DNA of 64,000 nucleotides from Burkholderiales bacterium (GTDB lineage Bacteria; Pseudomonadota; Gammaproteobacteria; Burkholderiales; Burkholderiaceae_C), in contig JAGWTR010000008.1 in NCBI GenBank assembly GCA_028868855.1, positions 1 to 64,000 of the forward strand, in the 5' to 3' direction. Numbering within the stretch: position 1 is the first letter of the stretch; every line of letters begins with the position of its first letter. The position numbers and the translations under genes were made by a program. The notes beneath the pieces were generated by a model. That model worked only from the letters and a program-made list of their open reading frames with translations, did not search any database and was not told the DNA's origin. Shown in pieces: positions 1-9,718 of the stretch.

Positions 1-2498
1 AGGGCGATATTGGGATCGGCCATGTGCGGCACTTTGCTTTGGCCTGTGCCGGTGGCCTTGTCTGCCGCATCGGCCTGGGCGTTGGGCAAGCCGCTGGTGC
101 TAACCATGCCGCTGAGGCTCTTGGTCAGCGCGGCGGCGGGTGCGGCTTGGTCGTCCACGTTGCTCTTGTTGCCGCCCACGCTGCCAGCAGCCGTGGCCAG
201 GCCCACGGTCTGGTGGGTGCCGGCGGCCTGGTGGAAGGTGCTGGCCAGTTGTTGCGCTTGTTTGGCCAGCGCCATGCCGGGGGCGTTGTCGCCAGCGGGT
301 GTGGCGCTTTGGCCGAGGCCGTTGCCCAAGCTGAAGGTGCTGAGCATCACACCGCGTGCAGCACGCAGGCCGCCCCAGGCGTCGGTGCGCAGCTCGAAGC
401 CCAGGCCGCGGAAAGAGCCCCGGTGGTTGTCGGCCTGGTGCAGCAGGTGGCCCATTTGCAGCCAGGTCTGGCTTTGGGTGCTGTGCAGCTGGGTGCGCAA
501 CTGCCCCGGGGTGTCATCGAACACGAGCTGGTTGTAGCCGCTGGCGCCGAACTCCTTGCTCTTGACGCCGCTGAGTGCCGCAGCGTTGGCCTGGCCTTCC
601 GAGCCTTCGGTGGCGGCCCCCGGTGCGGCGCCGTGCCAGGCGGGGCTGTTGCCGCCGCTGCCCGAGCCCACGAGGTTCATCTGGCTGCTGGGGCTGTGGT
701 CGTTGGAGCCGGCCAGGGCGGCGGTGTCGGCTTCAGCGGCCTGGCCACCCGGGGTGCGGGGTACGCCCGATTCGCCGCGGCCGTTGTACAGGCTGGCCAT
801 GACAAAGGGGCGGTCGATGTCGTTGCCCAGGAAGCCGACCAGCACCTCCTGCCCGATGCGGGGGATGAACTGGTGGCCCATGCCGGGGCCGGCCAGGCGT
901 TGCATGACGCGCAGCCAGCAGCTGTGGTCGCTGTTGGCGCGCTGAGGGGCAAAGGCATTGGCCTGCCAGTGGAACTTGACCTTGATGCGGCCCAGCTGGT
1001 CGGTGTAGAGCTCGTCGGCGCCGCTGGCCGCCGTGCTGCCGTCCGGACCGACCACGATGGCGGTTTGCGGGCCCAGTGCGGTGGGGCGCGGGCGTGGCCG
1101 CAGGCCGGTGTCGTCCATCAACACGGCGCGCCAGGGCACGTTGCGGCGCAGGGCCTGGAACTGGCAGGCGTAGCCACTTTGAGCGGCTTGGTGCTGCAGG
1201 GCTTGCGTGTCCATCGCGTCTCCGCCCTGATCGACGGCCACGCTGAGCTGCGGCAGCTCGGCTTGCCCCAGAGTCTTCACGATGGTGGCGCTGAGGTCCT
1301 TGGGCAGGTTGTTGACGCCGTAGGCATCCGTGACGGTGACAAAGAATTCTTTGTCATCCGGTGTGAGCCCGAATGCGGCCAGCGGGTCCAGCGTGGATTG
1401 GGTGATGACCATCCAAGTGCCGGCGCGCAGGGTGCGCACGGTGCCGCGGCCTAGCCAGCTCTTGTAGCGCGCTTCACGGGCCTCTTGCAGGCGCGTGGCG
1501 ATGAACTGGGCTTCGGCCAGGTTGCCAAAGATGTAGTCGCCGGTTGGGTCGTAACTGGTCAACCAGCTTTGCAGGCTGGTGGCCTCATCACCACCCCATT
1601 GATGGTTGGTGGGCACCTCGGCGGTGATGGCGCGGTTGGCGGCGTAGTCCCAGCCTTGCACGACCGTGGCCGTGGGCCCAAGCGTTCGAATCGTGCCCAT
1701 GGCCTGGATGCTGTCTTGCACCTCCTGGCTGCTGCTGCGGTGAAATCGAATGCCTTGGCCGCCCAGGCTGCTCGCACTGGTCTGGTCTTGGGGCTGGTTG
1801 GCGCTGTTAACGAAGAAGACCACGGTGTGGCCGCCCGGCGCAGATTCGTCTTCTTCAATCCGATAGCAAAGGCCTTCTTCGACCAGCAAGCGGCTGACGA
1901 AATCGAGATCGGTCTCGCGGTATTGGGCGCAGTACGCACGCTGCCCGCCATTGCGGGCAAACAGGCCTTGGGCCACATAGCTGGGCACATCGTCATCCCA
2001 CTTCCAGGCGGCAATCAAGGCATGGTCAGCAAACACGTCTTCGATGATGTCGATCAGGCTCTTGTCTTGCCAAACCCGGCTGCTGAGCGTTTGGCCCAGC
2101 AGGGCGATCCAGGGCTGCACCAGCAGGCCTTTGCGGGCAAAGCCGCCATCGGCATCCAGCGAGTCCGCCTTCATGACGTAGCCACTGCGGCGTGACCGGC
2201 TGCCATCGGCCAGCGTGGTCTGCAAGGTGATGGGCTGCGCCATGAGCCTCTTGAGCTCGACGTGGGCGTCCAGCACCAAGGCGTTGATGTACAGCGCAAA
2301 GGGTTGGGACACGGCCTCGTGCAACACGAAACTCTCGACCATCAGGTCGGCGGGCAGACCGCCTTCGCGGGTCGGTGCAGACAGGGTGTAGAGGCGGTCT
2401 TCAGTGCGCCACTGGGCAATGATGGCGGCGAGTGCGCCTTGAACCGCTGACTGAACGGACGAGAGTCCTCCAGCCACAGATAAAGAATCCTGCCCCAT
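1..2498 (-). CDS. vgrG: Type VI secretion system tip protein VgrG (3' end beyond window)
   Basis: The ATG at 2498 is preceded by an AGGGA-type ribosome site, and 832 codons read without a stop to the window edge, so the C-terminus is missing. The N-terminal half has the gp27-like fold sequence of Vgr/Rhs-element proteins (for example FALYINALVLDAHVELK, then YCAQYRETDLDFVSRLLVEEG near residues 190-210). The gp5/OB region follows around residue 534 (GMGHQFIPRIGQEVLVGF). After it comes the stretch that ends in QAAGTHQTVGLATAAGSVGG and HMADPNIA, which in long Burkholderiales VgrGs leads into the DUF2345 region. VgrG trimers cap the Hcp tube and carry effectors. No other T6SS gene lies in the window, so this may be an orphan vgrG with effector cargo downstream, beyond base 1. 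The family call is confident; cargo and cluster membership are unknown. Confidence 0.93.
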   Translation of the reverse strand, partial: MGQDSLSVAGGLSSVQSAVQGALAAIIAQWRTEDRLYTLSAPTREGGLPADLMVESFVLHEAVSQPFALYINALVLDAHVELKRLMAQPITLQTTLADGSRSRRSGYVMKADSLDADGGFARKGLLVQPWIALLGQTLSSRVWQDKSLIDIIEDVFADHALIAAWKWDDDVPSYVAQGLFARNGGQRAYCAQYRETDLDFVSRLLVEEGLCYRIEEDESAPGGHTVVFFVNSANQPQDQTSASSLGGQGIRFHRSSSQEVQDSIQAMGTIRTLGPTATVVQGWDYAANRAITAEVPTNHQWGGDEATSLQSWLTSYDPTGDYIFGNLAEAQFIATRLQEAREARYKSWLGRGTVRTLRAGTWMVITQSTLDPLAAFGLTPDDKEFFVTVTDAYGVNNLPKDLSATIVKTLGQAELPQLSVAVDQGGDAMDTQALQHQAAQSGYACQFQALRRNVPWRAVLMDDTGLRPRPRPTALGPQTAIVVGPDGSTAASGADELYTDQLGRIKVKFHWQANAFAPQRANSDHSCWLRVMQRLAGPGMGHQFIPRIGQEVLVGFLGNDIDRPFVMASLYNGRGESGVPRTPGGQAAEADTAALAGSNDHSPSSQMNLVGSGSGGNSPAWHGAAPGAATEGSEGQANAAALSGVKSKEFGASGYNQLVFDDTPGQLRTQLHSTQSQTWLQMGHLLHQADNHRGSFRGLGFELRTDAWGGLRAARGVMLSTFSLGNGLGQSATPAGDNAPGMALAKQAQQLASTFHQAAGTHQTVGLATAAGSVGGNKSNVDDQAAPAAALTKSLSGMVSTSGLPNAQADAADKATGTGQSKVPHMADPNIA

Positions 2499-2637
2499 TT
2501 GGGTTCCCTGACGTTGCGTTTATTTGTTTGAACTGCAATGGGGGATTTTCAGGGGCAAACCAGCTCATGGCTTTCACCCTCATGGGTGACGCTGCAACCA
2601 TTTGTAAGTCGCGACCGTTGCCGAGACCGTAGGGGCA

Positions 2638-2671
2638 AGAAAAAAGCACTTAGCATCGCTGCTAAGTGCTT
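2638..2671 (-). terminator. Intrinsic terminator after tRNA-Val
   Basis: On the minus strand a perfect 12-bp stem (AAGCACTTAGCA pairing with TGCTAAGTGCTT) with a 4-base loop is followed by a run of six T. It lies 8 bases beyond the tRNA CCA end and is the first strong terminator downstream of the whole isc-dnaQ-tRNA block. Confidence 0.9.
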
Positions 2672-2679
2672 GATTTTCT

Positions 2680-2754
2680 TGGTGGGCGGTGCAGGGTTCG
2701 AACCTGCGACCCCTGCCGTGTGAAGGCAGTGCTCTACCACTGAGCTAACCGCCC
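2680..2754 (-). tRNA. tRNA-Val (anticodon CAC)
   Basis: The 75-nt minus-strand sequence folds as a complete cloverleaf. It has acceptor GGGCGGT/ACCGCCC, D stem GCTC/GAGC, anticodon stem CTGCC/GGCAG with loop TTCACAC, a 5-base variable loop, and T stem GCAGG/CCTGC around TTCGAAC. The anticodon CAC reads GUG valine codons. Discriminator A and the CCA end are encoded. It sits 52 bases after the dnaQ stop and directly before a strong terminator. Confidence 0.97.
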
Positions 2755-2805
2755 GAAACTTTGAATTTCGGTTCGCTGCGGGTGGCGCAATCAGCGAAGA
2801 CCAAA

Positions 2806-2836
2806 ATTATAGCACAGCCTCGATGCTGCGCCACAA
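2806..2836 (-). promoter_or_regulatory. Extended -10 promoter for tRNA-Val inside the dnaQ stop
   Basis: The minus strand reads TGCTATAAT, an extended -10 element whose hexamer occupies 2811-2806. The dnaQ stop codon TAA (2809-2807) is part of this hexamer. The only -35-like hexamer nearby is TTGTGG with a 19-bp spacer, so the extended -10 probably carries the activity. Initiation near 2799 would give a leader of about 45 nt before the tRNA. This is read from sequence only. Confidence 0.6.
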
Positions 2837-3529
2837 AGTTTTGCCACCCGAGGCTTTATCCAGCTCCTTCAGGGCTGCGTCAAAGGCAGCCGCCTCATCG
2901 GCGCTGGGTTCAAGCACAGCCAGTTCAAAGTGGCTGTAATCAATGGCGGCAGCGTCTAGCGCTGCCTGGCTGCCCTCTTCCTCGCTACCGGCATCGATCA
3001 GCAAGGCATCTTGCCCGCGCGTCATGTTGATGTAGACGGTCGCCAGCAACTCGGCGTCCATCAAGGCGCCGTGCAGGGTGCGGTGGGTGTTGTCCACTTC
3101 CAGGCGTTTGCACAAGGCGTCCAGCGAATTGGATTTGCCGGGGAACATCTCGCGCGCCATCACCAGGGTGTCGAGCACGCCAGCGATGTGGTCGCCCATC
3201 ACGCCCTTGTTCACGCGGCGCAGCTCGGCGTTGAGAAAGCCGATGTCGAAGGCCGCATTGTGAATGATCAGCTCAGCGTTGGCCACGTAGTCAAGAAATT
3301 CCTCGACCACGGCGGCGAACAGCGGCTTGTCAGCGAGGAACTCGTCGGTCAGGCCGTGGATGCGGACGGCGTCCTCGTGGTTGGGGCGCTGTGGGTTGAG
3401 ATAAAAGTGCAGATGCCGGCCGGTCAGGCGACGGTTGACCATCTCGACGCAGCCGATTTCGATGATGCGGTCACCCGACTCCGGACTCAGGCCGGTGGTT
3501 TCGGTGTCAAGAAAGATCTGACGGGACAT
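2807..3529 (-). CDS. dnaQ: DNA polymerase III epsilon subunit (3'-5' proofreading exonuclease)
   Basis: This 240-residue DEDDh exonuclease proofreads within the replicative polymerase core. ExoI is DTETTG at residues 8-13, ExoII is HNAAFD in the middle, and ExoIII is HGALMDAELL with the catalytic His and Asp. The C-terminal tail is acidic and alanine-rich, then ends in KTLWRSIEAVL; in known epsilon proteins this part contacts the alpha subunit. The ATG (3529) shares its A with the TGA stop of fdx, so translation is probably coupled and dnaQ is at least partly expressed from the isc transcript. An upstream in-frame extension overlaps fdx in another frame and was rejected because the family starts at MSRQIFLDTETTG. 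Confidence 0.96.
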   Translation of the reverse strand: MSRQIFLDTETTGLSPESGDRIIEIGCVEMVNRRLTGRHLHFYLNPQRPNHEDAVRIHGLTDEFLADKPLFAAVVEEFLDYVANAELIIHNAAFDIGFLNAELRRVNKGVMGDHIAGVLDTLVMAREMFPGKSNSLDALCKRLEVDNTHRTLHGALMDAELLATVYINMTRGQDALLIDAGSEEEGSQAALDAAAIDYSHFELAVLEPSADEAAAFDAALKELDKASGGKTLWRSIEAVL

Positions 3530-3867
3530 CAGTGGTTTTCCCGGGCGTGGTTGATCGTGTACTTGGGGATTTCGATGGTGAGGTCCTTGCCGGCCACGAT
3601 GGCCTGGCAACTCAGTCGTGAGTTGGGTTCCAGGCCCCAGGCGCGGTCCAGCAGGTCTTCCTCGGTCTCTTCCAGTTCGTTGAGGCTGTTGAAGCCCTCG
3701 CGCACGATGACGTGGCAGGTGGTGCACGCGCAGCTCATGTCGCAAGCATGCTCGATGGCGATGTTGTTTTCGAGCAGGGCTTCGCAGACCGAGGTGCCGG
3801 GCGCGGCGGTGATCTGCGTGCCTTGGGGGCACAGCTCGGCGTGCGGCAGGATTTTGATGATGGGCAT
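3529..3867 (-). CDS. fdx: ISC-system [2Fe-2S] ferredoxin
   Basis: The 112-residue protein is an adrenodoxin-type ferredoxin with the cluster motif CDMSCACTTC in mid-protein (C-x5-C-x2-C) and a distal Cys in RLSCQAIV. It supplies electrons for cluster assembly on IscU. The start ATG is 3 bp after the hscA stop and its own stop overlaps the dnaQ start by one base. Length and position in the operon are typical. There is no iscX gene after it; dnaQ takes that place. Confidence 0.96.
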   Translation of the reverse strand: MPIIKILPHAELCPQGTQITAAPGTSVCEALLENNIAIEHACDMSCACTTCHVIVREGFNSLNELEETEEDLLDRAWGLEPNSRLSCQAIVAGKDLTIEIPKYTINHARENH

Positions 3868-3870
3868 AGG

Positions 3871-5739
<1,869 letters not shown>

Positions 5740-5750
5740 GAATGGGCGGC

Positions 5751-6275
5751 TCAAAGGCCGTCTTCGTACCGTTCGAGTCGGTGGTTGATTTCGTCGCTCA
5801 GGCGATCAATGAACATCAGCGCACGCACTTCGAGCGCGGCCCGGGGGTGGTCGCCGTTCTGATCAATGAGCTGGGTGACTCGCAAGAGGCGGGCCTGGCG
5901 CTGGCTGGAGACTTCGTCCGACAAGGCTTGCACCTCATCGGCCGACCTTGCCTCTTCAAGTGTTTCGCGCCACTGCATCTGCTGCATCAGGAAATCAGCC
6001 GGCATGGCGGTGTTGCTTTCCGAGCGGATCGGGGCGCCGCCCAGTTCGCACAGATACGCCGCCCGCTTGAGCGGATCTTTCAGGCGCTGATGCGCCTCAT
6101 TGACGCGCACCGCCCACTGCATGGCCACGCGCTGAGCGGCACCGCCCTCGGCAGCGAAGCGGTCCGGATGCACCTGAGCCTGCAGGGCCTTCCACTGGGT
6201 ATCCAGCTTGGCACGGTCCAGGGCAAATGCTTTGGGCAAACCTAGCAAAGTGAAATCGTCAGCGTCAAGGTTCAT
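5751..6275 (-). CDS. hscB: Fe-S assembly J-domain co-chaperone HscB
   Basis: The 174-residue protein has an N-terminal J domain with the HPD tripeptide in [12 protein letters not shown] (near residue 37) and a C-terminal helical domain that in the family binds IscU. HPD stimulates the ATPase of HscA, encoded immediately downstream. The ATG is at 6275, 75 bases after the iscA stop. That gap contains a strong hairpin, annotated separately. Length is close to the 171 residues of the E. coli protein. Confidence 0.95.
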   Translation of the reverse strand: MNLDADDFTLLGLPKAFALDRAKLDTQWKALQAQVHPDRFAAEGGAAQRVAMQWAVRVNEAHQRLKDPLKRAAYLCELGGAPIRSESNTAMPADFLMQQMQWRETLEEARSADEVQALSDEVSSQRQARLLRVTQLIDQNGDHPRAALEVRALMFIDRLSDEINHRLERYEDGL

Positions 6276-6306
6276 GTCAAAGGGATCAAGTCACGAAGCA
6301 CAATGC

Positions 6307-6330
6307 AAAACCCCACCACATGGTGGGGTT
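6307..6330 (-). other. Intra-operon hairpin between iscA and hscB
   Basis: On the minus strand the arms AACCCCACCA and TGGTGGGGTT form a perfect 10-bp stem around a two-base centre, followed by TT. The T run is short (four T including paired bases), so it could be a partial terminator, an attenuator or an mRNA-end stabiliser separating iscRSUA from hscBA-fdx. Confidence 0.6.
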
Positions 6331-6350
6331 GCGGGCGCATGCGCATCATC

Positions 6351-6674
6351 TCAGACGCGAAAGGATTCACCACAACCGCAGCGGTCGCGCTCTTTGGGGT
6401 TGTTGAACTTGAAGCCTTCATTGAGGCCTTCACGCACGAAGTCCAGTTCGGTCCCATCGATGTAAGGCAGGCTCTTGGGGTCGACCAGGATCTTGACACC
6501 CTTGTCTTCAAAGACCACGTCTTCGGGGGCGATCTCGTCAGCGAATTCCAGCTTGTAGGCCAGGCCCGAACAGCCCGTGGTCTTGACGCCCAGGCGCACG
6601 CCCACGCCCTTGCCGCGCCGACTCAGGAATCGGTTGACATGACGCGCCGCCGCCTCCGTCATGGTGACGGCCAT
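6351..6674 (-). CDS. iscA: A-type Fe-S carrier IscA
   Basis: The 107-residue protein is an A-type iron-sulfur carrier. The three conserved Cys are in [10 protein letters not shown] and at the C-terminus in [12 protein letters not shown]. The ATG at 6674 (MAVTMTEAA) is the usual family start and has an AGGT ribosome site about eight bases upstream. The frame stays open upstream to an ATG at 6773 (MQPEQATD), which would add 33 residues and overlap the end of iscU. That alternative cannot be excluded, so the N-terminus is the uncertain part of this call. Confidence 0.93.
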   Translation of the reverse strand: MAVTMTEAAARHVNRFLSRRGKGVGVRLGVKTTGCSGLAYKLEFADEIAPEDVVFEDKGVKILVDPKSLPYIDGTELDFVREGLNEGFKFNNPKERDRCGCGESFRV

Positions 6675-6762
6675 GCCAAAGACCTGCGCGGGCGCGACCT
6701 CGGGCAAGGCGGTCTCGCCGGGCCCGCTGGTGCATGACCCGGTGCTGGTGTCGGTGGCTTGC

Positions 6763-7149
6763 TCAGGCTGCATTTTTGGCCTTGTAGTCGTTGACGGCGG
6801 CCTTGATCGCATCTTCGGCCAGGATGGAGCAGTGAATCTTGACTGGCGGCAGGGCCAGCTCTTGCGCGATCTGGGTGTTCTTGATGGTGAGGGCTTCGTC
6901 CAGCGTCTTGCCGCGCACCCATTCGGTCACGAGCGAGCTTGACGCAATGGCCGAACCGCAACCGTAGGTTTTGAAGCGCGCGTCTTCAATCACCCCGGTG
7001 CTGGGGTTGACCTTGATTTGCAACTTCATGACGTCGCCGCAGGCGGGGGCGCCAACCATGCCGGTGCCCACGGACTCGTCGCCCTTGTCAAAGGAGCCGA
7101 CGTTGCGGGGGTTTTCGTAGTGGTCAATGACCTTGTCGCTGTATGCCAT
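6763..7149 (-). CDS. iscU: Fe-S cluster scaffold IscU
   Basis: The 128-residue scaffold has the three cluster ligands Cys37 (GAPACGDV), Cys64 ([10 protein letters not shown]) and Cys107 (VKIHCSIL). The LPPVK motif recognised by HscA is at residues 100-104. Asp39 (ACGD), which keeps the cluster labile in the family, is present. The start [14 protein letters not shown] is the family N-terminus. It lies 28 bases after iscS in the operon. Confidence 0.97.
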   Translation of the reverse strand: MAYSDKVIDHYENPRNVGSFDKGDESVGTGMVGAPACGDVMKLQIKVNPSTGVIEDARFKTYGCGSAIASSSLVTEWVRGKTLDEALTIKNTQIAQELALPPVKIHCSILAEDAIKAAVNDYKAKNAA

Positions 7150-7177
7150 GTCTAACTCCAGAAACTGCGGGGCGTGT

Positions 7178-8398
7178 TCAGTGTGCCGCCCATTGAATAG
7201 TGCTGATGTCGATGCCGTCTTTGTACATGTCCCACAAGGGGGATAGTTCACGCAGCTTGGCGACACGCTCTTTCAAGGTCGACACGGCGTAATCGATTTC
7301 TTCTTCGGTGGTGAATCGGCCAATGGTCATGCGCAGCGAACTGTGCGCCAGTTCGTCGCTGCGACCCAAGGCGCGCAGCACATAGCTGGGCTCCAGGCTG
7401 GCGGATGTGCAGGCCGAGCCCGAGGACACCGCGATGCCTTTGATGCCCATGATCAGCGACTCTCCCTCAACGTAGTTGAAAGAGATGTTGAGGTTGTGCG
7501 GCACGCGTTGCTCGGCATGGCCGTTGATGAAGATCTGCTCGATGGACTGCAGTCCCTTCAAAAGGCGTTGTTGCAAGGCCTTGATGCGGGGCAACTCAAC
7601 TGCCATTTCTTCCTTGGCGATGCGGAAGGCCTCGCCCATGCCGACGATCTGGTGCGTGGGCAAGGTGCCCGAGCGCATGCCACGCTCATGGCCGCCACCG
7701 TGCATCTGCGCTTCCAGGCGGATGCGGGGTTTGCGGCGCACGTAGAGCGCGCCGATGCCCTTGGGACCATAGGTCTTGTGCGAGGCCAGACTGAGCAAGT
7801 CCACTGGCAAGGTGGCCATGTCGATGTCGACCTTGCCGGTGGCCTGGGCGGCGTCCACATGGAAGATCACACCTTTTTCGCGGCACAGCGCGCCCATGGC
7901 GGAAATGTCCTGGATGACGCCGATCTCATTGTTGACCAGCATGACCGAGGCCAGGATGGTGTCTGGGCGGATGGCGGCCTTGAACTTTTCGAGGTCCAGC
8001 AGGCCGTCTTCCTGCACGTCCAGATAGGTGGCCTCAAAACCCTGGCGTTCCAGTTCGCGGACGGTGTCCAGCACGGCCTTGTGCTCGGTCTTGACCGTGA
8101 TGATGTGCTTGCCGCGGCCTTGGTAGAAATGCGCCGCACCCTTGATGGCCAGGTTATTGGACTCGGTCGCCCCGGAAGTCCAGACGATCTCGCGCGGGTC
8201 GGCGCCAATCAGGTCGGCCACTAGCATGCGTGCGTTCTCGACGGCGGCTTCTGCTTCCCACCCATACGCGTGGGTGCGCGAGGCTGGGTTGCCAAAGTGT
8301 TCGCGCAACCAGGGGATCATGGCATCCACCACGCGCGGGTCCACAGGGGTGGTTGCGCCATAGTCCATGTAAATCGGAAAGTGCGGGGTCATGTCCAT
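7178..8398 (-). CDS. iscS: Cysteine desulfurase IscS
   Basis: The PLP enzyme (406 residues) releases sulfur from cysteine for Fe-S clusters and tRNA thiolation. The PLP-binding Lys is 208 ([12 protein letters not shown]) and the mobile-loop catalytic Cys is 330 ([21 protein letters not shown] region), matching the E. coli K206/C328 arrangement. The ATG at 8398 (MDMTPHFP) was taken; a second ATG at 8392 would remove two residues. It follows iscR after about 100 bp, and iscU begins 28 bp downstream. Confidence 0.96.
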   Translation of the reverse strand: MDMTPHFPIYMDYGATTPVDPRVVDAMIPWLREHFGNPASRTHAYGWEAEAAVENARMLVADLIGADPREIVWTSGATESNNLAIKGAAHFYQGRGKHIITVKTEHKAVLDTVRELERQGFEATYLDVQEDGLLDLEKFKAAIRPDTILASVMLVNNEIGVIQDISAMGALCREKGVIFHVDAAQATGKVDIDMATLPVDLLSLASHKTYGPKGIGALYVRRKPRIRLEAQMHGGGHERGMRSGTLPTHQIVGMGEAFRIAKEEMAVELPRIKALQQRLLKGLQSIEQIFINGHAEQRVPHNLNISFNYVEGESLIMGIKGIAVSSGSACTSASLEPSYVLRALGRSDELAHSSLRMTIGRFTTEEEIDYAVSTLKERVAKLRELSPLWDMYKDGIDISTIQWAAH

Positions 8399-8499
8399 AG
8401 GGGGACTCAATGAGAACTCATGCTGACGCCAACCGCTGCACTGCAAAGCACCGCCCAACGGCTGACAAAAATTTGAAACAACTTGGAATTATCGTTCGC

Positions 8500-9033
8500 T
8501 TACTTAGCCAAGGTGGAACCAAGGGCAAACACAGAATTGGGCGCGGTGATCTTGATGGGTTTGACCACCGGTTGCGTGGAAATGGCGCGCTTGACCGGCT
8601 GCGCCTCGATTGACACGCCCTTGGCGAGTTGATCTTCAACCAATTTGCGCAGGCTGATCGAGTCAAGATATTCGATCATCTTGTTGTTCAGGCTGGTCCA
8701 CAGGTCGTGCGTCATGCAGCGTCCGCCGTCCTCGCCCATGCAGTTTTCCTTGCCACCGCAACCGGTCGCATCAAGGGGCTCATCGACGGCAACAATGATG
8801 TCGGCCACGGTGATGTCTTCAGCCTTGCGGCCCAAGGAATAGCCGCCACCCGGCCCACGAGTGCTTTCCACCAGTTCGTGACGGCGCAGCTTGCCAAACA
8901 GCTGCTCAAGATAGGACAAGGAAATTTGCTGGCGCTGACTGATGGCGGCCAGGGCCACCGGCCCCGTGTGCTCACGCAAGGCCAGATCAATCATGGCGGT
9001 CACGGCAAAACGTCCTTTGGTGGTCAATCGCAT
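8500..9033 (-). CDS. iscR: Fe-S cluster-responsive transcription regulator IscR
   Basis: The 177-residue Rrf2-family regulator has an N-terminal winged helix (MRLTTKGRFAVTAMIDLAL, then a wing with RGPGGGYSLGR) and cluster ligands Cys92, Cys98, Cys106 plus His109 (CMTHDLW). The second Cys spacing is x7, whereas E. coli IscR has x5. The long C-terminal tail ends in APNSVFALGSTLAK. An AAGGAG ribosome site precedes the ATG by eight bases. It is the first gene of the ISC operon, and an IscR-like palindrome in its promoter suggests autorepression by the holo form. Confidence 0.96.
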   Translation of the reverse strand: MRLTTKGRFAVTAMIDLALREHTGPVALAAISQRQQISLSYLEQLFGKLRRHELVESTRGPGGGYSLGRKAEDITVADIIVAVDEPLDATGCGGKENCMGEDGGRCMTHDLWTSLNNKMIEYLDSISLRKLVEDQLAKGVSIEAQPVKRAISTQPVVKPIKITAPNSVFALGSTLAK

Positions 9034-9118
9034 GGCTCAACTCCTTATGGTTTGAAGACCGACACCCACTTGTGATCGAAGTGAGCCAGAGTGCGCTCAT
9101 TCCCGAGTGAATGCCTCA

Positions 9119-9151
9119 ATTATAGGGAGTCCGACTAATTTAGTCAACTAA
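9119..9151 (-). promoter_or_regulatory. isc operon sigma-70 promoter with IscR type-1-like site
   Basis: On the minus strand TTGACT (9147-9142) and TATAAT (9124-9119) are separated by exactly 17 bp. The perfect palindrome GACTAAATTAGTC (9133-9145) overlaps the -35 and spacer, and TTAGTTGACTAAATTAGTCGG matches the 5' and central part of the known IscR type-1 consensus. Binding there would block RNA polymerase. The end of the upstream phosphatase gene is only about 20 bp away. Confidence 0.88.
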
Positions 9152-9166
9152 TTCCAAGGGGATTCC

Positions 9167-9700
9167 CTAGGGGCGTCCCATGGCGCTCAAGCGCTGATGC
9201 AGGTGGTCGATCAGTCCCTCACAGGCAGCCTCCACCAGATCAAGGACCGCCTCAAAGCCCTCAGGTCCGCCGTAATAGGGATCCCCCACCACCTCCGCCC
9301 CCACCAAAGGCGAGCGGGCGGGGATGAACTCCGTCAAACGCCGCAGCTTGCTCTGGGCCAGCGCCGGGTCAAGACACGCCTTTTGAAGGCTGGCCAGGTT
9401 GACCCAGTCCATGGCCAGGATCAGGTCAAAGTGCTGGAAATCGCTTTCCTGCACCTGGCGGGCGCGCAAATGGCCCAGCTCATAGCCGCGGCGCAAGGCG
9501 TGGCGCTGGCTGCGATCGTCCGGCGGGCAGCCCGCATGGGAGCCCAGGGTGCCAGCAGAGTCGACCTCCACCCAGGCCGCCAGACCCGCCTGCGTCAGTT
9601 TGCGACGCAGCACGGCCTCGGCGGTGGGCGAGCGACAAATATTGCCCATGCACACCATCAGAACTCGCAACTGGGGGCGAGGCACAGCAGTCAAGGTCAT
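9167..9700 (-). CDS. Low-molecular-weight protein tyrosine phosphatase
   Basis: The 177-residue protein has the P-loop CMGNICRS (C-x5-R-S) near residues 17-24, where Cys is the nucleophile. The general-acid DP pair is in VGDPYYGG near the C-terminus. The family dephosphorylates tyrosine residues, and in bacteria often acts on exopolysaccharide kinases; no such partner is nearby. It lies 18 bases after uvrB on the same strand and may be cotranscribed with it. The ATG at 9700 gives the conserved N-terminus with a short proline-containing leader. Confidence 0.92.
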   Translation of the reverse strand: MTLTAVPRPQLRVLMVCMGNICRSPTAEAVLRRKLTQAGLAAWVEVDSAGTLGSHAGCPPDDRSQRHALRRGYELGHLRARQVQESDFQHFDLILAMDWVNLASLQKACLDPALAQSKLRRLTEFIPARSPLVGAEVVGDPYYGGPEGFEAVLDLVEAACEGLIDHLHQRLSAMGRP

Positions 9701-9718
9701 GATCGAGATTGCCTACCT

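Noticed and set aside
5740-5754. TTG start for hscA at 5754
   Set aside because: It would add MSRPF and overlap hscB; the ATG at 5739 gives the family N-terminus.
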